The notes: generated by a model not told the origin, from the letters alone. A stretch of DNA of 64,000 nt from Yamadazyma tenuis (GCF_029203305.1 NC_089467.1:434001-498000), one strand, 5' to 3'; counted from the stretch's first letter, positions 11,301 through 21,192 are shown. Numbers and translations: made by a program.

Positions 11301-12615
11301 TGGTATCAGCAACAATGTGTTGAAAGAATTAGCAGCCATTCCTGACGACTCCTTCCACTTCAATCCCATTGACGTGGCATTCAACAAGTTGGAAGGAGCC
11401 AAGTCCCAGGGGAAGAATCTTCAGTCTGAAGAGGAATTGAATAACAGCGAGGTGACCCAGGTTGAGCTTAACGATACGCAAGACATTTTGAACGAAATCA
11501 ACAACGCTCACACCGAAGATATCATCGAGTCATCGAGCCAGAAAGACTTCACGGCCGAAATGCCTCTTACTCCCGTGGCCCATCGGGTTATCGATGTGGG
11601 CGACTCGAGTGGAGGAACCTTGGACTCAACTCAGCTTGAGCAAGGGGCCAAGAGCGACAACGTCTTCATATTCAGTGCCAACTACACCACAGAACTCGAG
11701 ATTATATCGCCTCTGGAAGAATCCAAGACCGTCTCCACTGTGGAACCACGCTTGGAAAGTCCCCGGTTGATTTTGGAGTCATATAACATGGCTGACACCT
11801 CGTTGGCGATTTCAAACGTGATGGCCGACAACACCCACATTTCGTTTGTGCTTAGTTACACATCCGAGGAGTTGAGCCAACACTTTACGATGGTCGAGCG
11901 AGACATTCTCCAGGAGATCGACTGGAAAGAGTTGGTGGAGCTCAAATGGAACAAAGAGTTGACCCCTGTCAACAGCTGGTTGGAGATTATCGTGAACGAA
12001 GAGTACTACAACTCCAACAAGGGAGTGAACTTGGTGATAGCCCGGTTCAACCTTATGGTCAACTGGATCATCTCCGAGGTTCTCTTGTCCAAACAGCAGG
12101 AAGAGCGGGTGCAAATCATCTCTCGGTTTATTCACATCGCACAGAGTTGTTTGATACTCCAAAACTACTCCACGCTCATGCAGATATTATTGGCATTGAC
12201 GAGCGAGCGATTGGCTAAGCTCCGTGAGACCTGGAAGAGCTTGCCACCTGGTGATATCTTGGTGTTGAAGAACTTGGAAGAGTTGGCGTCGCCGGTTAAA
12301 AACTTTCTTAACTTGAGAGTTTCCATCAACAGGATCCAGCCGTCACGTGGATGTATTCCATTTGTGGGACTATACTTGTCGGACTTGATCTTCAACACTG
12401 AGAGACACAAGTTCATCGATAAGGGCAAGACGGTGGTGAACTTTGCTCGGTTCCGGACGTCGGTGCATATTGTAAAGAGTCTTAGTCAGTGTATTGAGTG
12501 GTCTTCCTACTATAAACTCAATGTGAATAATGAGCTCTTGCTGAAGTGCTTGTACATCCGGTCGCTTGATGAGGATGAGATGAACTATTGCTTGAAGAAT
12601 GTGACAGAAGCGTGA
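8383..12615 (+). CDS. LTE1: Ras-type guanine nucleotide exchange factor of the mitotic exit network
   Basis: The product (1410 aa from ATG 8383) has the Lte1 architecture. A RasGEF-N module near residues 110-240 begins FDQGDPELINHATITALIVQL. A long Ser/Asn-rich low-complexity middle follows, with many potential phosphosites. A C-terminal RasGEF catalytic domain covers about 1150-1405 (FTMVERDILQEIDWKELVELKW, RFIHIAQSCLILQNYSTLMQI, NRIQPSRGCIPFVGLYLSDL). In S. cerevisiae Lte1 (about 1435 aa) acts in the bud cortex as a positive regulator of Tem1 and the mitotic exit network. The frame is open 12 codons further up, but only from a GTG; the first ATG is at 8383. Confidence 0.93.
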   Translation: MSSVSSTVQLPVASSGLTDDRCSQLIENTVQNTASEIPHDRSPPTSHSSPTSSHTMLEAKEVVQTSSHMSLPQPHSQKQHQQTGEKTSFAYNAHGESVFDDSRVFPSVKPGEIAKFDQGDPELINHATITALIVQLTSPEVIDYNLVYDFFITYRMFSDALTVMGLLMRRLVWSLQYVNKQDEESHKIGTLVLLRTFVVLRHWILNYFIDDFNSDLKLCDTFITNLNEVVFESGLINELMVFERKIIKDLKTHWLTLLSEFWNVHLDLSSFSGEEVFDYYLPATSDISMNSFLKKSNTEISLHTNPSYRRSAMLSLYDQKMHHKCLVFDDSRFSNNENPQLSVNNLLVLHKSSRQSIMNKLNHFNIGKSKHVSVKDATVNSAGSGPSNNNSNTTSPLGSSNRHNRMNLNDSSVGLRKTTKNRPTNQQSLNDEMDKISLNPIQIDNVGFSTNGNVKLPSSKVLSIVPSTPVKKMEYSIRNPLEKDDETAQGFSVNDWESPINYKIINSMDITRKNSIKKILEGWKKNRNHSNKSNDEINKMINDSITEDVIGTRIDVLSARIIDELEFLIRHYVQNDASYNPTIAEGDTIDNTNALNSPDEVDLHELDGSRDLDETHKPQNGDESVNDDVDINDVSELNLHKIDNLFSEQGDDDTDEDNEEFQDSGLSANMLNDIHEFSFQRPTSINWADDNALELDTSQTPAKEEGSDEELPEPNLPRDNSGDFNHLAEPPFPFIDGNNNFSLVSTISTPSNITDYNAEIEDLGIAMSPKSKEQQTKRISFSKHSSLKKRVSRNSSNSLFKRDSVKSYLSYDSAYSFSKDSLEDDRDNGHLRKKAGINDLRRMAGIPSERRSLENALRIQSNASVRKSVRASTLLALSELPFNGMYDSRSSIYMTNHKVIARSSGVGDSSIFSVAMKSRNSLSNSLKTLNESSRLSRTSPLNEDYDDFAFGFRASSDEGFGESETSTRSVVIPGISNNVLKELAAIPDDSFHFNPIDVAFNKLEGAKSQGKNLQSEEELNNSEVTQVELNDTQDILNEINNAHTEDIIESSSQKDFTAEMPLTPVAHRVIDVGDSSGGTLDSTQLEQGAKSDNVFIFSANYTTELEIISPLEESKTVSTVEPRLESPRLILESYNMADTSLAISNVMADNTHISFVLSYTSEELSQHFTMVERDILQEIDWKELVELKWNKELTPVNSWLEIIVNEEYYNSNKGVNLVIARFNLMVNWIISEVLLSKQQEERVQIISRFIHIAQSCLILQNYSTLMQILLALTSERLAKLRETWKSLPPGDILVLKNLEELASPVKNFLNLRVSINRIQPSRGCIPFVGLYLSDLIFNTERHKFIDKGKTVVNFARFRTSVHIVKSLSQCIEWSSYYKLNVNNELLLKCLYIRSLDEDEMNYCLKNVTEA

Positions 12616-13073
12616 TGGATGAGTGGATGTAGACTATGTACTATAATGGAAACTAGACATTTAGGTTAGATTGGAGAGTTTGATTGTACAAACAGAAACA
12701 CTAGATAAAGACGTTGCCAATGTTCACTACGTTGTTTTGAATGTTCACTAGACGTTGACAGTGTCCATTACTTTGTTTTGAATGTCCACTAGGCATTGTC
12801 ATTGTTCCCTATGTTCTTTTGAAAGTTCGCCAGATATGATTTGCAGCCAGGGCGGAGATTGGAAATGTTGGGGAATGCGAGAGGCACGTAGAGATCCGGC
12901 CGCAACCTTGGGGAATATCCGAGGGTAAAGCTAGGCCATTTTACAGCAGTGCGCCTGCACTCGCACCCCCTCGGACCCCCGGCCTCGCTTTCAACAAAAA
13001 CCCTTGTCTCCAGCCCCGGCTCGATGGAATATATAAACGGCAGATTCTCCCACATTTGCTTTTTATCTATTCA
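12616..13073. other. LTE1-PEX22 spacer with degenerate tandem repeat
   Basis: 458 bp. The left part carries a roughly 41-bp repeat (see 12719-12839). The right part is the PEX22 promoter, with a TATA-like ATATATAAAC about 45 bp before its ATG. Confidence 0.6.
12719..12839. repeat. Three degenerate 41-bp tandem units
   Basis: Units begin at 12719, 12760 and 12801 and share a core of the form GTTTTGAATGTYCACTAG followed by a CRTTG-containing end. A partial copy precedes 12719 (CACTAG..ACGTTG). The third unit is the most diverged. It lies in the LTE1 3' flank. Confidence 0.75.
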
Positions 13074-13607
13074 ATGTCTAGGAGAAGAAACCCCCGTATT
13101 TTCCTCACGGCCGTGGTCGCCTCATCGCTCCTAGCCGCATCCTACAAACTTTATGACTATTATGTGTCGAGCTCCAGCAACTCAAAAAATCTTCAAGACC
13201 CCAAGAAATACACCAAAAAGTCCATTGCCTTGACATTATCACACTCGATTTTAAGTTCTCAACTCCCGCTCGATGAGATCCTTCTCAACTCGGAAAACGT
13301 GACGTTCATTTTGCCACCTAACTTGTCGGTGGACGATTTGGAAGGTAATTTTGCTGGAGGTGAGGCTGGTAGCCTGTTACCAAGGGCGTTGCTTAAAAAC
13401 TACAAGTTGTTGAACTGTAGCAACTTCCAGGGGTATTTTGATATCATCAAGAATTTAAAGCCAGATATGCTTTTGGTGTGTTCGGACGATTTGGGCATTC
13501 GCAGCCTGCTTCCGCTGGACTTGAGTCGATTTGCGAAGGAGATTGTGGAAGTGGACCAGAACGCCGAGGATATAACCACCAAGTTGATGCCATTGTTCGT
13601 GTGGTAG
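13074..13607 (+). CDS. PEX22: Peroxisome assembly protein Pex22
   Basis: Pex22 anchors the ubiquitin-conjugating enzyme Pex4 to the cytosolic face of the peroxisomal membrane for receptor recycling. The 177-residue product starts MSRRRNPRIFLTAVVASSLLA, a short basic stretch followed by one membrane segment (about 8-24). A soluble Rossmann-like domain follows with the conserved pattern KKSIALTLSHSILSS, NVTFILPPN and KPDMLLVCSDDLGIRSLLPLDL. The ATG at 13074 is used; six more codons upstream open only from TTG. Family assignment is by overall pattern and length. Confidence 0.9.
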   Translation: MSRRRNPRIFLTAVVASSLLAASYKLYDYYVSSSSNSKNLQDPKKYTKKSIALTLSHSILSSQLPLDEILLNSENVTFILPPNLSVDDLEGNFAGGEAGSLLPRALLKNYKLLNCSNFQGYFDIIKNLKPDMLLVCSDDLGIRSLLPLDLSRFAKEIVEVDQNAEDITTKLMPLFVW

Positions 13608-13850
13608 CTCGTGCGGTTGCAAGCTCAAGGCTCCCCAACACAAAAAGAACGACAACAACGAACAGAACGAGACAAACGAAAATACACATCATGTATGTCA
13701 TGACGTTATGCATTGACACATCACACGAAACGAGCCAAGTTTCTACCCACCATCTTTCCTACGGTCAGTATTAAATACGATTAGATATATATTGACAAGT
13801 GAGTACTCCAACAGTAGAATAAGCGCAGTGCACCAGACAAGATCCAGGTA

Positions 13851-14040
13851 GGTATTTTGGTTGGTATTTATCAGCCACAAGGTTCTGGTTGGTATTTATC
13901 AGCCACAAGGTTCTGGTTGGTATTTATCAGCCACAGGAACCTGGTAGGTATTTATTAGCCACAATATTCTGGAAGGTATTTAACTGGCACAAAATCCTCG
14001 AAGGTATTTAACTGGCACAAAATCCTCAAAGGTATTTACC
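13851..14040. repeat. 28-bp minisatellite at the 3' end of SNZ
   Basis: Six full 28-bp units run from 13863 to 14030, with partial units on both sides. Each starts GGTATTTA and contains an AGCCACAA- or TGGCACAA-like core. Units 1 and 2 are identical; the last two differ at one base; the middle ones have drifted. The array stops within about 20 bp of the SNZ stop codon (14049-14051). Confidence 0.92.
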
Positions 14041-14048
14041 ACCGACAC

Positions 14049-14933
14049 CTACCACCCGCGCGACGACAACTTCTCGTTGTCTCTCAACGACGAGATACTC
14101 ACTCCGAACATCAACTCTCCCAAGTCCGTCGAGTACTCCAACACCTTCGCTGGATCATTATAGTGAGTCACCGCATTCACAATGGCCTTGGCCAACTTTT
14201 CTGGGTTCTTGGATTTGAAAATCCCCGATCCCACAAAAACCCCGTCACAGCCCAATTGCATACACAAGGCCGCGTCAGAGGGAGTTGCAACTCCACCGGC
14301 TGCAAAGTTGACAACAGGGAATTTACCACCATTAGCAATCAACTGCTTCAAAGCATCTAAAGGAATTCTGTTCTCTTTGGCAAACTGTTCGAGTTCACCA
14401 TCCGTCTTCAAAGACATCACATACTCAATTTCTTCTTTGATCTGAGTGATGTGCTTGACAGCCTCTGAAATATCCCCGGTACCAGCCTCTCCCTTGGTTC
14501 TCAACATGGCTGCTCCTTCACTGACTCTTCTCAAAGCCTCTCCCAAGTTCTTGGCCCCGCACACAAATGGAACCTTGTACTTAGACTTGGGAATATGGTT
14601 TTTGGTGTCAGCAGGCGTCAAAACCTCAGATTCATCGATATAGTCAACTTCTAATGCCTCCAAAACCTGGGCTTCGACCAAGTGTCCGATTCTACACTTG
14701 GCCATCACTGGAATCGATACCTCTGCCATGATTTCTTGAATCATCTTGGGGTCAGACATTCTACATACCTGACCACTAGCACGCATATCCGCTGGGATTC
14801 TTTCCAACGCCATGACGGCACAGGCCCCGGCTCTCTCGGCGATTTTGGCCTGTTCGGCATTGACGACGTCCATAATGACGCCTCCTTTCAACATCTGGGC
14901 CAAACCGGCCTTGGCTTTAAAGTTGTCACTCAT
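14049..14933 (-). CDS. SNZ1: Pyridoxal 5'-phosphate synthase, synthase subunit (PdxS/SNZ)
   Basis: This enzyme makes pyridoxal phosphate from ribose 5-phosphate, glyceraldehyde 3-phosphate and ammonia. The ammonia comes from the glutaminase partner SNO. The 294-residue product carries the PdxS hallmarks: [18 protein letters not shown], the catalytic lysine in [10 protein letters not shown] (K79), the second lysine in [14 protein letters not shown] (K147), and the phosphate-binding [14 protein letters not shown] and [12 protein letters not shown] loops. ATG is at 14933-14931. The gene is divergent from SNO across a 466-bp shared promoter. That is the classic yeast arrangement, which implies co-regulation. 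Confidence 0.97.
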   Translation of the reverse strand: MSDNFKAKAGLAQMLKGGVIMDVVNAEQAKIAERAGACAVMALERIPADMRASGQVCRMSDPKMIQEIMAEVSIPVMAKCRIGHLVEAQVLEALEVDYIDESEVLTPADTKNHIPKSKYKVPFVCGAKNLGEALRRVSEGAAMLRTKGEAGTGDISEAVKHITQIKEEIEYVMSLKTDGELEQFAKENRIPLDALKQLIANGGKFPVVNFAAGGVATPSDAALCMQLGCDGVFVGSGIFKSKNPEKLAKAIVNAVTHYNDPAKVLEYSTDLGELMFGVSISSLRDNEKLSSRGW

Positions 14934-15399
14934 GATTTGAATACTGGAGAATAAATGTTGGAGTGAGAAAGTCGCCGTTTTATAGCTGAAAAATTTTTAT
15001 GACTCAGACTACCGAGGCCGTAGGCACACTGGTGGCTGGGGTGGAGCCAATGCTGGTGGTAAAACTGTAAAATTGGCGGTGCGAAATATGGTGCGGGCTA
15101 AAATGGCGGGGGTGCGTCAGAGTCTTATCGGGTAGCCGTTTCGGTTCATGGCGGCTTTGTCTGACTCTGGCATGGCGGTAGGGATGATAGCGGGACCGGA
15201 GATCCGATACTATCTAGTTGATTGGAAGTTGAAATTGACAGTCCAGATAGCAATTTCTCAAACTCATTGAATCTACCAGGTAATTGTCAATTAGTGTACT
15301 GGAACTTAGGGCTGGGGCTTGACCACTAAATTATTTTTCGCTACAGGTTTTTAATTTTTCAAGCTTCTTTTGCTCGTTCCCTAATTATTACCCATCACC
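14934..15399. promoter_or_regulatory. Bidirectional SNZ/SNO promoter with a Gcn4-type site
   Basis: The 466-bp region drives both vitamin B6 genes. ATGACTCA at 14999-15006 matches the Gcn4 site, 66 bp upstream of the SNZ ATG. Yeast SNZ1 is known to be induced by amino-acid starvation. Further GACTCT-like half sites lie towards SNO. Confidence 0.6.
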
Positions 15400-16089
15400 A
15401 TGACAGTAACATCCCATTACAACGTTGGGGTGTTGGCGCTCCAAGGAGCGTTCATCGAACATATCCACCACTTTCAACAGTGTGTGGATGACTTCCCCCA
15501 GGCCACTTTCACGTTCTTGGAAGTCAGAACTCCAGAACAACTTGGCTCGTGCGACGCACTTGTGATCCCTGGAGGTGAAAGCACCCTGATCTCGTTGATT
15601 GCCGAGCGGACTGGCCTTCTCACGCCGCTCTTTGAGTTTGTAAAGACCGGCAAACCCATTTGGGGGACGTGTGCTGGATTGATATTCTTATCCAAACAGG
15701 TGATAAACGGCAGACAAGGGCAACAGCTCTTGGGAGGCATGGATATCGAGGTGAAAAGAAACGCTTTTGGGCGTCAGTTGGATTCATTCATCACGGACTT
15801 GGACTTTTCTAGCTTTGTGCCGGGGTGTGATAAGTTTCCCACTGTTTTTATACGGGCTCCGGTGGTGAGTCAGATATTACATGGAGATGGAGACCACAAG
15901 GAGGGGGTGATTTATTCCAAGAACGATTATGTGAACGACGCGACAGTGGAGGTACTCCATCGGTTGGATAGTGGGCTTTTGGTGGCGGTGAGACAGGGCA
16001 ACAAGTTGGGGACGTCGTTCCACCCGGAGTTGTCAGACGACGTGGCATTTCACCGATGGTTTCTCGAGGAGTTTGTGGTGAGCGGTTAG
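15400..16089 (+). CDS. SNO1: Pyridoxal 5'-phosphate synthase, glutaminase subunit (PdxT/SNO)
   Basis: This class I glutamine amidotransferase releases ammonia for the SNZ synthase. The 229-residue product has the full triad: nucleophile C91 in WGTCAGL, and H208 with E210 in SFHPEL. The VLALQGAF N-terminus and PGGEST loop are typical of PdxT. Codon 63, just after GGEST, is CTG; relatives have a small residue here (Thr/Ala), so Ser decoding fits better than Leu. The start ATG is at 15400. IML1 lies 197 bp downstream on the same strand. Confidence 0.96.
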   Translation: MTVTSHYNVGVLALQGAFIEHIHHFQQCVDDFPQATFTFLEVRTPEQLGSCDALVIPGGESTLISLIAERTGLLTPLFEFVKTGKPIWGTCAGLIFLSKQVINGRQGQQLLGGMDIEVKRNAFGRQLDSFITDLDFSSFVPGCDKFPTVFIRAPVVSQILHGDGDHKEGVIYSKNDYVNDATVEVLHRLDSGLLVAVRQGNKLGTSFHPELSDDVAFHRWFLEEFVVSG

Positions 16090-16286
16090 TTTTATGGTAC
16101 AAACGTGAATCACTGGGAACCATTGCAACCTCAAGTTTTGATACTCTCCCAACTTATAGCCTTAGGAATAAGCTTATACAGACCTATACATTCTTATACA
16201 AACATACATGTTTACAAACAGATACAACAAACACTGTCATCTGCACATTCTCACCTGTGCGCATTCTTCTCATTCTCTCTTCAACC

Positions 16287-19200
16287 ATGCAACATGCCCG
16301 GATTTTCAACACCACCGGCCGCACCACCACAGACCCGTCCCAGCCCCCGAGTCGCGGTCACGTGCGGCCCCTGCGTTCGTCTCTCCCTCCAGACAAACTC
16401 CCCCCCACCAAACGTGTGTCTTCCGCCGGCTTTATGAGTTCCAACCAGGCAAGCCTCATAGTGGGATCTCCTTCAATTCGGTCCAGTTCATCCAGCATCC
16501 AGGCTCCTCGTAGCCTCAACCCCAAGAGCTCCGACAACACCATCGTTGTCGGCCGCCACTACGATAGAAAATTCGATTTCGAACGGTCCAGCGTATTTCG
16601 AGATGGCGCCAAAAGGTCCATCTCTCATAACGACTCAATTGACTTGCCATCCACCGTCTCTGCCAGAGACCCCACGATTCCGGTCCAGCTAACCATCTGG
16701 TTCCACGAAATGCGGACTTCCACCGAAGATTTCATGGTTGATTTGAATCTTCTCTCTGGGTTCAAAGTTGGCGATGTGCTCGAAGTGGAACCCATAGATA
16801 ATAAGTCTACCGACGTGGGCACCAAGCCCCCGAAGAAGATCGTGTTGATAATTAAGGACCTGAACCTCCTCAATTCCACCTTGACACCGGTAGCTTCTGC
16901 CACCACCGCTGGGTCGGTGTCGACGCCGATTTTGAATCCGCAGCTCGTGAGCGTGTCTGCCAGCGACGACGTCCATTCGGGCGACGAGCCGTCTCCCACC
17001 ACCGCCGGCGGTTCCAAGCGAGACCCGCTTCCGCTGTCACCATCCCAGGACTTGCAGCTGCAACAGCCAGCCAAAACAAAAAATGTTCTTCAGCTATCGT
17101 TGATTGCCAACCCACTTCAACGGCTGTTGGACTTACTACCACGGAGTCTCGTCCAGGTGCGTAAGATCTCCGACTTGACGTCGGTGGAGGCTGACACCAT
17201 CGAGATTTCCATAAAAAACTTGAACCTTGCTCGAGACTCCATGTGGATTCTCACTAGCCAGTTGGTCAATTCTTGTGTGTACATGGGCAAAAGAGTGTCG
17301 TTTTTACATAGCCGGGTGGGGGTCATCAAGAGCATCTACAAGGATGGACACAAAGTGTTCAGCGGGTACATTGGTAAAAACACCAAGATTGTATATCGGT
17401 CCGAGAGTGCCAAATTGGTCTTTTTGATCCAGACATCAAGAGAAATGTGGCACTTTGAGGAGAGTGGGGAAATCATGTTCCACAAGTTGGTCAACAACTT
17501 GTTTCCCCGGATCTTTCGAAAATGGCGGGACAAAGACGTGCACCACTCCATAACCATTGTGTTGTTCACGAGTGTGGACTTGACCGACATTCCTTGGACC
17601 TCGTTGGGGCACGGCGAGCGGCCCAATAAGGTCAAGGAGTACTTCCGAGTGGTAGTGGATCAGGTCAATATCTTCCACTGGAACCGGATCATGGAGAATT
17701 TGCGATTGGAGTTTGCAAACTTCAAAAGAGACATTTTGTTGAACCGGATGAATGCAGAGAGTGGTGGAGGCACTAGCACCTACTCCCTTGAAGGGTTTGT
17801 CTTACCTTCGGTGAAGGGGAACATTTTGGAGGCCATCAACGTTGGCTTGAGCTTGAAGAAAGATAAGTTCACCGATACAGACTTGAAGCACAGTTTGGGA
17901 AATCTTATTTTAATTACTCCCGGAACCGGTCTATTTGACGTCGACTACAACTTGATGTTGGAAACAAGCAAAAAAATGGCCGGTATGGACAGTGCATTAG
18001 ATATTGTTTGTTTAAGTCAGGCTCCTTTGCATATTGTTCCGTTGTTTCGCTTCAAGGATCTCTCCAAGAATGGGAAGCTTTCTCACTGTGTTCCCAATTG
18101 GTGTGACGTTTCGTTTTTTAGAGATGCTTCAAGTACCAATGATCAGTGGATTCCACGGTGTAAGATTTATGAGTTGCAGATGATGGGGTTGATGGAAAAT
18201 GAGGTGAATGATGTTGAGATCGAGAGATTCAAACTCTTCAAGAACGAGAAGTCGTTCATCGAGTCGATGGATGACTACGATTCGGACATCTTTAAGCCCA
18301 TAAAGGAGGCCACAGACCCAATAGAGATGAACTATTCATTCAGCCAATCCATAGCAGAAGACGGCTTTTCCAAGCCTTTTAAAAGCGGCACTCCCCAAGG
18401 TGTACATGATTCGTTATTGTTGATGAACAACGTCAAGATTCCAAACCTCAGACCCAAGTCTTCAGCCGCCAAGTTCAATATTGGCACCACCACCTCGACT
18501 GTCTTGGGTACGGTTTCGAAGATCACGGTGGAGGGAAGTGCCTTATCAACGTTGTACCATTTGAAGGAGACAGATGAAGTGAACTCTCCTATTTTAAAGC
18601 CCCGACTGATTTCTTCAGGTAATAATTCCATGAAGAGTTTTTCAATATCATCTCCTCCAAAATTTGACCGAATGCACCCCAAGATCATCAAAACAGATGA
18701 TATTTTAAAGCCAAAGGATATCAAGTATATCCCTTCACGACGCAAAGAAAGAGAACGGTCCGAGAACTCGATTTTGAAGAGGAACACTCAAATGTCCACC
18801 AACTCTCTTGACAGTACCACCAATAAAGAACCAGAAGAACCCACCAACTATTTCTGGACAGAAGTCTCTAATCCCTCCAAAGAGCTGCACTCGGATGCCT
18901 TGTTGTTTCTTAAGCAAGGAAAGTGGAGTCAAGTGTTTCCTCCCAACATTAAACGGAATTTGGTCAAATGGAGGTCTTTTGAAGCACCTGCTGCTCTTCC
19001 GGTGTTTCAGTCGATATTCCCCACCTGGAAAGAGCTCAACACAAAGTACACCACTCAGATCTATTCCTTGGTTTTGAATTTCGAGAATCGGTTGCAATTG
19101 GATTCCATTGACGATTTAACGAGGGAGATGATCCAGTTGCGGTTGCTTGTAGGATTTCAAATTTGTGATTCCGATCAAGTGAGTAAAGTGGAAATGGAGA

Positions 19201-21116
19201 GAAACCCTGGTAGTTCAGCAGATGGTCTAATCAAGTACTATCAAGAAGACTTCAGTGGGACAAAAATCTATATGATGTTAGACAATGAGATCCACAGAAT
19301 TCATAATGATGGGGTGTCTATTGGTGTACAATTATACCGAAAAATAGAAGATTCTGCGTATCTGTCAATTTTTAAAACAGCTGGATTCGATTTCCAAAAC
19401 CATAAACCTTTGATCAGAACCAGGTATGCCGATGAGTATATCAAGTCCAGCATTAATTTTATCGAACAGAAACCAAAAATCTTCAATTGGAATAAATTAG
19501 ATCAACTTCTTGCAGGGTACGATGATGCGTTACCTGAAGAAACTCAAACTTTCTTCAAGATGAAGTTTGTGGTGATGCCAGCCGACATTCCCAAGAATGC
19601 ATTTTTTATTTCAAACGAGCATTTGACAGATGAAGAAATCCGTGTTGAAGGATTGAGAAAGTTGATAGCAGTTATTGAGAAGGGTAAATGTGCTTCCAAG
19701 GATGACGTGACAAAAGCCAAGGAGAGCGTTCCCGAGATCCAATTTTATACTGGCAACTTGTACGAATTTTTGAGCGAACAAGCAGAAGCCTTGGAGAATA
19801 CCGGCCAAAGGCCCAGCTCATTGTTGGCATCCGAAAAACTTAACAAATCCATAAAGATCATCAACTTGGCCCATGAAATCCAAAGCCCTGGAGGCTTAAG
19901 GATCGTTGATAGAACCTGGCATTTCAACACTCACCAGAATTGTTTCATTGGGAACGAATTCGTCACTTGGTTGATAGAGAAATTTGAAGATATCGATACT
20001 AGAGAGGATGCTGTGGCATATGGGCAATCTCTCATGGAAAAGAAGTTGTTCAAGCATGTAGCTGACAGACACGGATTCTTGGATGGATACTACTTTTATG
20101 AATTGGAACCAGAATATATTGACAAGACCTACAAACCTGGCAAGACGTCTTGGTTCAGCAGAAAGAAACCCGAAAGAGAAAAGGAACACACCCCAGTATC
20201 CAAAAACAACTCCGATACTGAATCATTCAAGTCACCTAGCTTAGCCCCTGTTGAATCTCCAGATTTAAGACGAATTGCCAGTATAGGTGCACAGCTTAAC
20301 AACAACGACTCTGACGTGTCGTCAAACGCCGAATCGGCTGGTTCTAAGGCCAAGACCAAGAAAAAGTTTGTGTTGAGTAAATCAGTCCAGTACAATGCCG
20401 ACCTGTTGAAAAAATCATACAAGTCAGAAGTAATAACCGTACATTACGACAAGGTACACAACCCTGAGCACTGTTACCATATACGCTTGGAATGGATGAA
20501 TACTTCTGCCAGCTTTATTGATGAAACGATCAGTAACTGGTCTCGATTGTGTGAACGGCATGGGTTGAAGTTTGTGGAGACTCCGTGGAAAGAGTTGTGT
20601 ATGATTCCAACCTTGAATGCCTTCCACTCCTTTGTGGATTTGAAGCTTGCGGTGAACCCACTCTTTGATCCTGAGTTTACATCTCCAGAGATCCTGACCA
20701 CAAACCCGTTCTACTACCATTTGTATTTGTTGAAGAAAACCGGGTTTTTGTTGGATAATCGGTCTGCTCTCTACTTCATGAAAGAAAACATTGAAATCAG
20801 TTACAGTTGGGGGAAACCGTCGTTCAAGTATGCCCAGTTCATCCATAAGACCGGCTCTTACATCGTGGAAGTCAGGGACAATGGAGACTTCTTTTTGGCC
20901 CCTAACAACATGCACATTGTTCGCATCAACGCACCCGTATCCAACATGCTTGATTTTGACTACAACTTGAACTCGTATACCATAGATTCCCAGAAGGTGA
21001 TGTTGGGATTGAAGAAAACCTGTACTAGTCCGTCATCATTGAGAAAAATATTCAGAGAAGCCAAGGAGCTGTGGAGAGAAAACTATCTGAAGGATGTGCT
21101 TCCCACCGACATTTAG
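16287..21116 (+). CDS. IML1: SEACIT subunit Iml1 (DEPDC5 homologue), TORC1 inhibitor
   Basis: Iml1 is the GTPase-activating subunit of the SEACIT/GATOR1 complex at the vacuole, which restrains TORC1 when nitrogen is short. The protein (about 1609 aa) has the N-terminal Iml1 domain (PVQLTIWFHEMRTSTEDFMVDL). It also has the LILITPGTGLFDVDYNLM and ALDIVCLSQAPLHIVPLFRF blocks, and a DEP domain around residues 1208-1275 (RTWHFNTHQNCFIGNEFVTWLIEKF). The C-terminal conserved region follows (YHIRLEWMNTSASFIDETISNW). The frame continues 77 codons upstream to another ATG (16056), but that stretch overlaps SNO and has no family features. ATG 16287 is preferred. Confidence 0.93.
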   Translation: MQHARIFNTTGRTTTDPSQPPSRGHVRPLRSSLPPDKLPPTKRVSSAGFMSSNQASLIVGSPSIRSSSSSIQAPRSLNPKSSDNTIVVGRHYDRKFDFERSSVFRDGAKRSISHNDSIDLPSTVSARDPTIPVQLTIWFHEMRTSTEDFMVDLNLLSGFKVGDVLEVEPIDNKSTDVGTKPPKKIVLIIKDLNLLNSTLTPVASATTAGSVSTPILNPQLVSVSASDDVHSGDEPSPTTAGGSKRDPLPLSPSQDLQLQQPAKTKNVLQLSLIANPLQRLLDLLPRSLVQVRKISDLTSVEADTIEISIKNLNLARDSMWILTSQLVNSCVYMGKRVSFLHSRVGVIKSIYKDGHKVFSGYIGKNTKIVYRSESAKLVFLIQTSREMWHFEESGEIMFHKLVNNLFPRIFRKWRDKDVHHSITIVLFTSVDLTDIPWTSLGHGERPNKVKEYFRVVVDQVNIFHWNRIMENLRLEFANFKRDILLNRMNAESGGGTSTYSLEGFVLPSVKGNILEAINVGLSLKKDKFTDTDLKHSLGNLILITPGTGLFDVDYNLMLETSKKMAGMDSALDIVCLSQAPLHIVPLFRFKDLSKNGKLSHCVPNWCDVSFFRDASSTNDQWIPRCKIYELQMMGLMENEVNDVEIERFKLFKNEKSFIESMDDYDSDIFKPIKEATDPIEMNYSFSQSIAEDGFSKPFKSGTPQGVHDSLLLMNNVKIPNLRPKSSAAKFNIGTTTSTVLGTVSKITVEGSALSTLYHLKETDEVNSPILKPRLISSGNNSMKSFSISSPPKFDRMHPKIIKTDDILKPKDIKYIPSRRKERERSENSILKRNTQMSTNSLDSTTNKEPEEPTNYFWTEVSNPSKELHSDALLFLKQGKWSQVFPPNIKRNLVKWRSFEAPAALPVFQSIFPTWKELNTKYTTQIYSLVLNFENRLQLDSIDDLTREMIQLRLLVGFQICDSDQVSKVEMERNPGSSADGLIKYYQEDFSGTKIYMMLDNEIHRIHNDGVSIGVQLYRKIEDSAYLSIFKTAGFDFQNHKPLIRTRYADEYIKSSINFIEQKPKIFNWNKLDQLLAGYDDALPEETQTFFKMKFVVMPADIPKNAFFISNEHLTDEEIRVEGLRKLIAVIEKGKCASKDDVTKAKESVPEIQFYTGNLYEFLSEQAEALENTGQRPSSLLASEKLNKSIKIINLAHEIQSPGGLRIVDRTWHFNTHQNCFIGNEFVTWLIEKFEDIDTREDAVAYGQSLMEKKLFKHVADRHGFLDGYYFYELEPEYIDKTYKPGKTSWFSRKKPEREKEHTPVSKNNSDTESFKSPSLAPVESPDLRRIASIGAQLNNNDSDVSSNAESAGSKAKTKKKFVLSKSVQYNADLLKKSYKSEVITVHYDKVHNPEHCYHIRLEWMNTSASFIDETISNWSRLCERHGLKFVETPWKELCMIPTLNAFHSFVDLKLAVNPLFDPEFTSPEILTTNPFYYHLYLLKKTGFLLDNRSALYFMKENIEISYSWGKPSFKYAQFIHKTGSYIVEVRDNGDFFLAPNNMHIVRINAPVSNMLDFDYNLNSYTIDSQKVMLGLKKTCTSPSSLRKIFREAKELWRENYLKDVLPTDI

Positions 21117-21192
21117 ATGTATATAGAATTTACGAACTAATGAAACAAGTCAATTTATATTAAGTTACAAAAGTAGACCGATCATAAAAACA

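Noticed and set aside
16056..16286. N-terminal extension of IML1 from an in-frame ATG
   Set aside because: It overlaps the end of SNO and has no family similarity. ATG 16287 fits the transcript spacing better.
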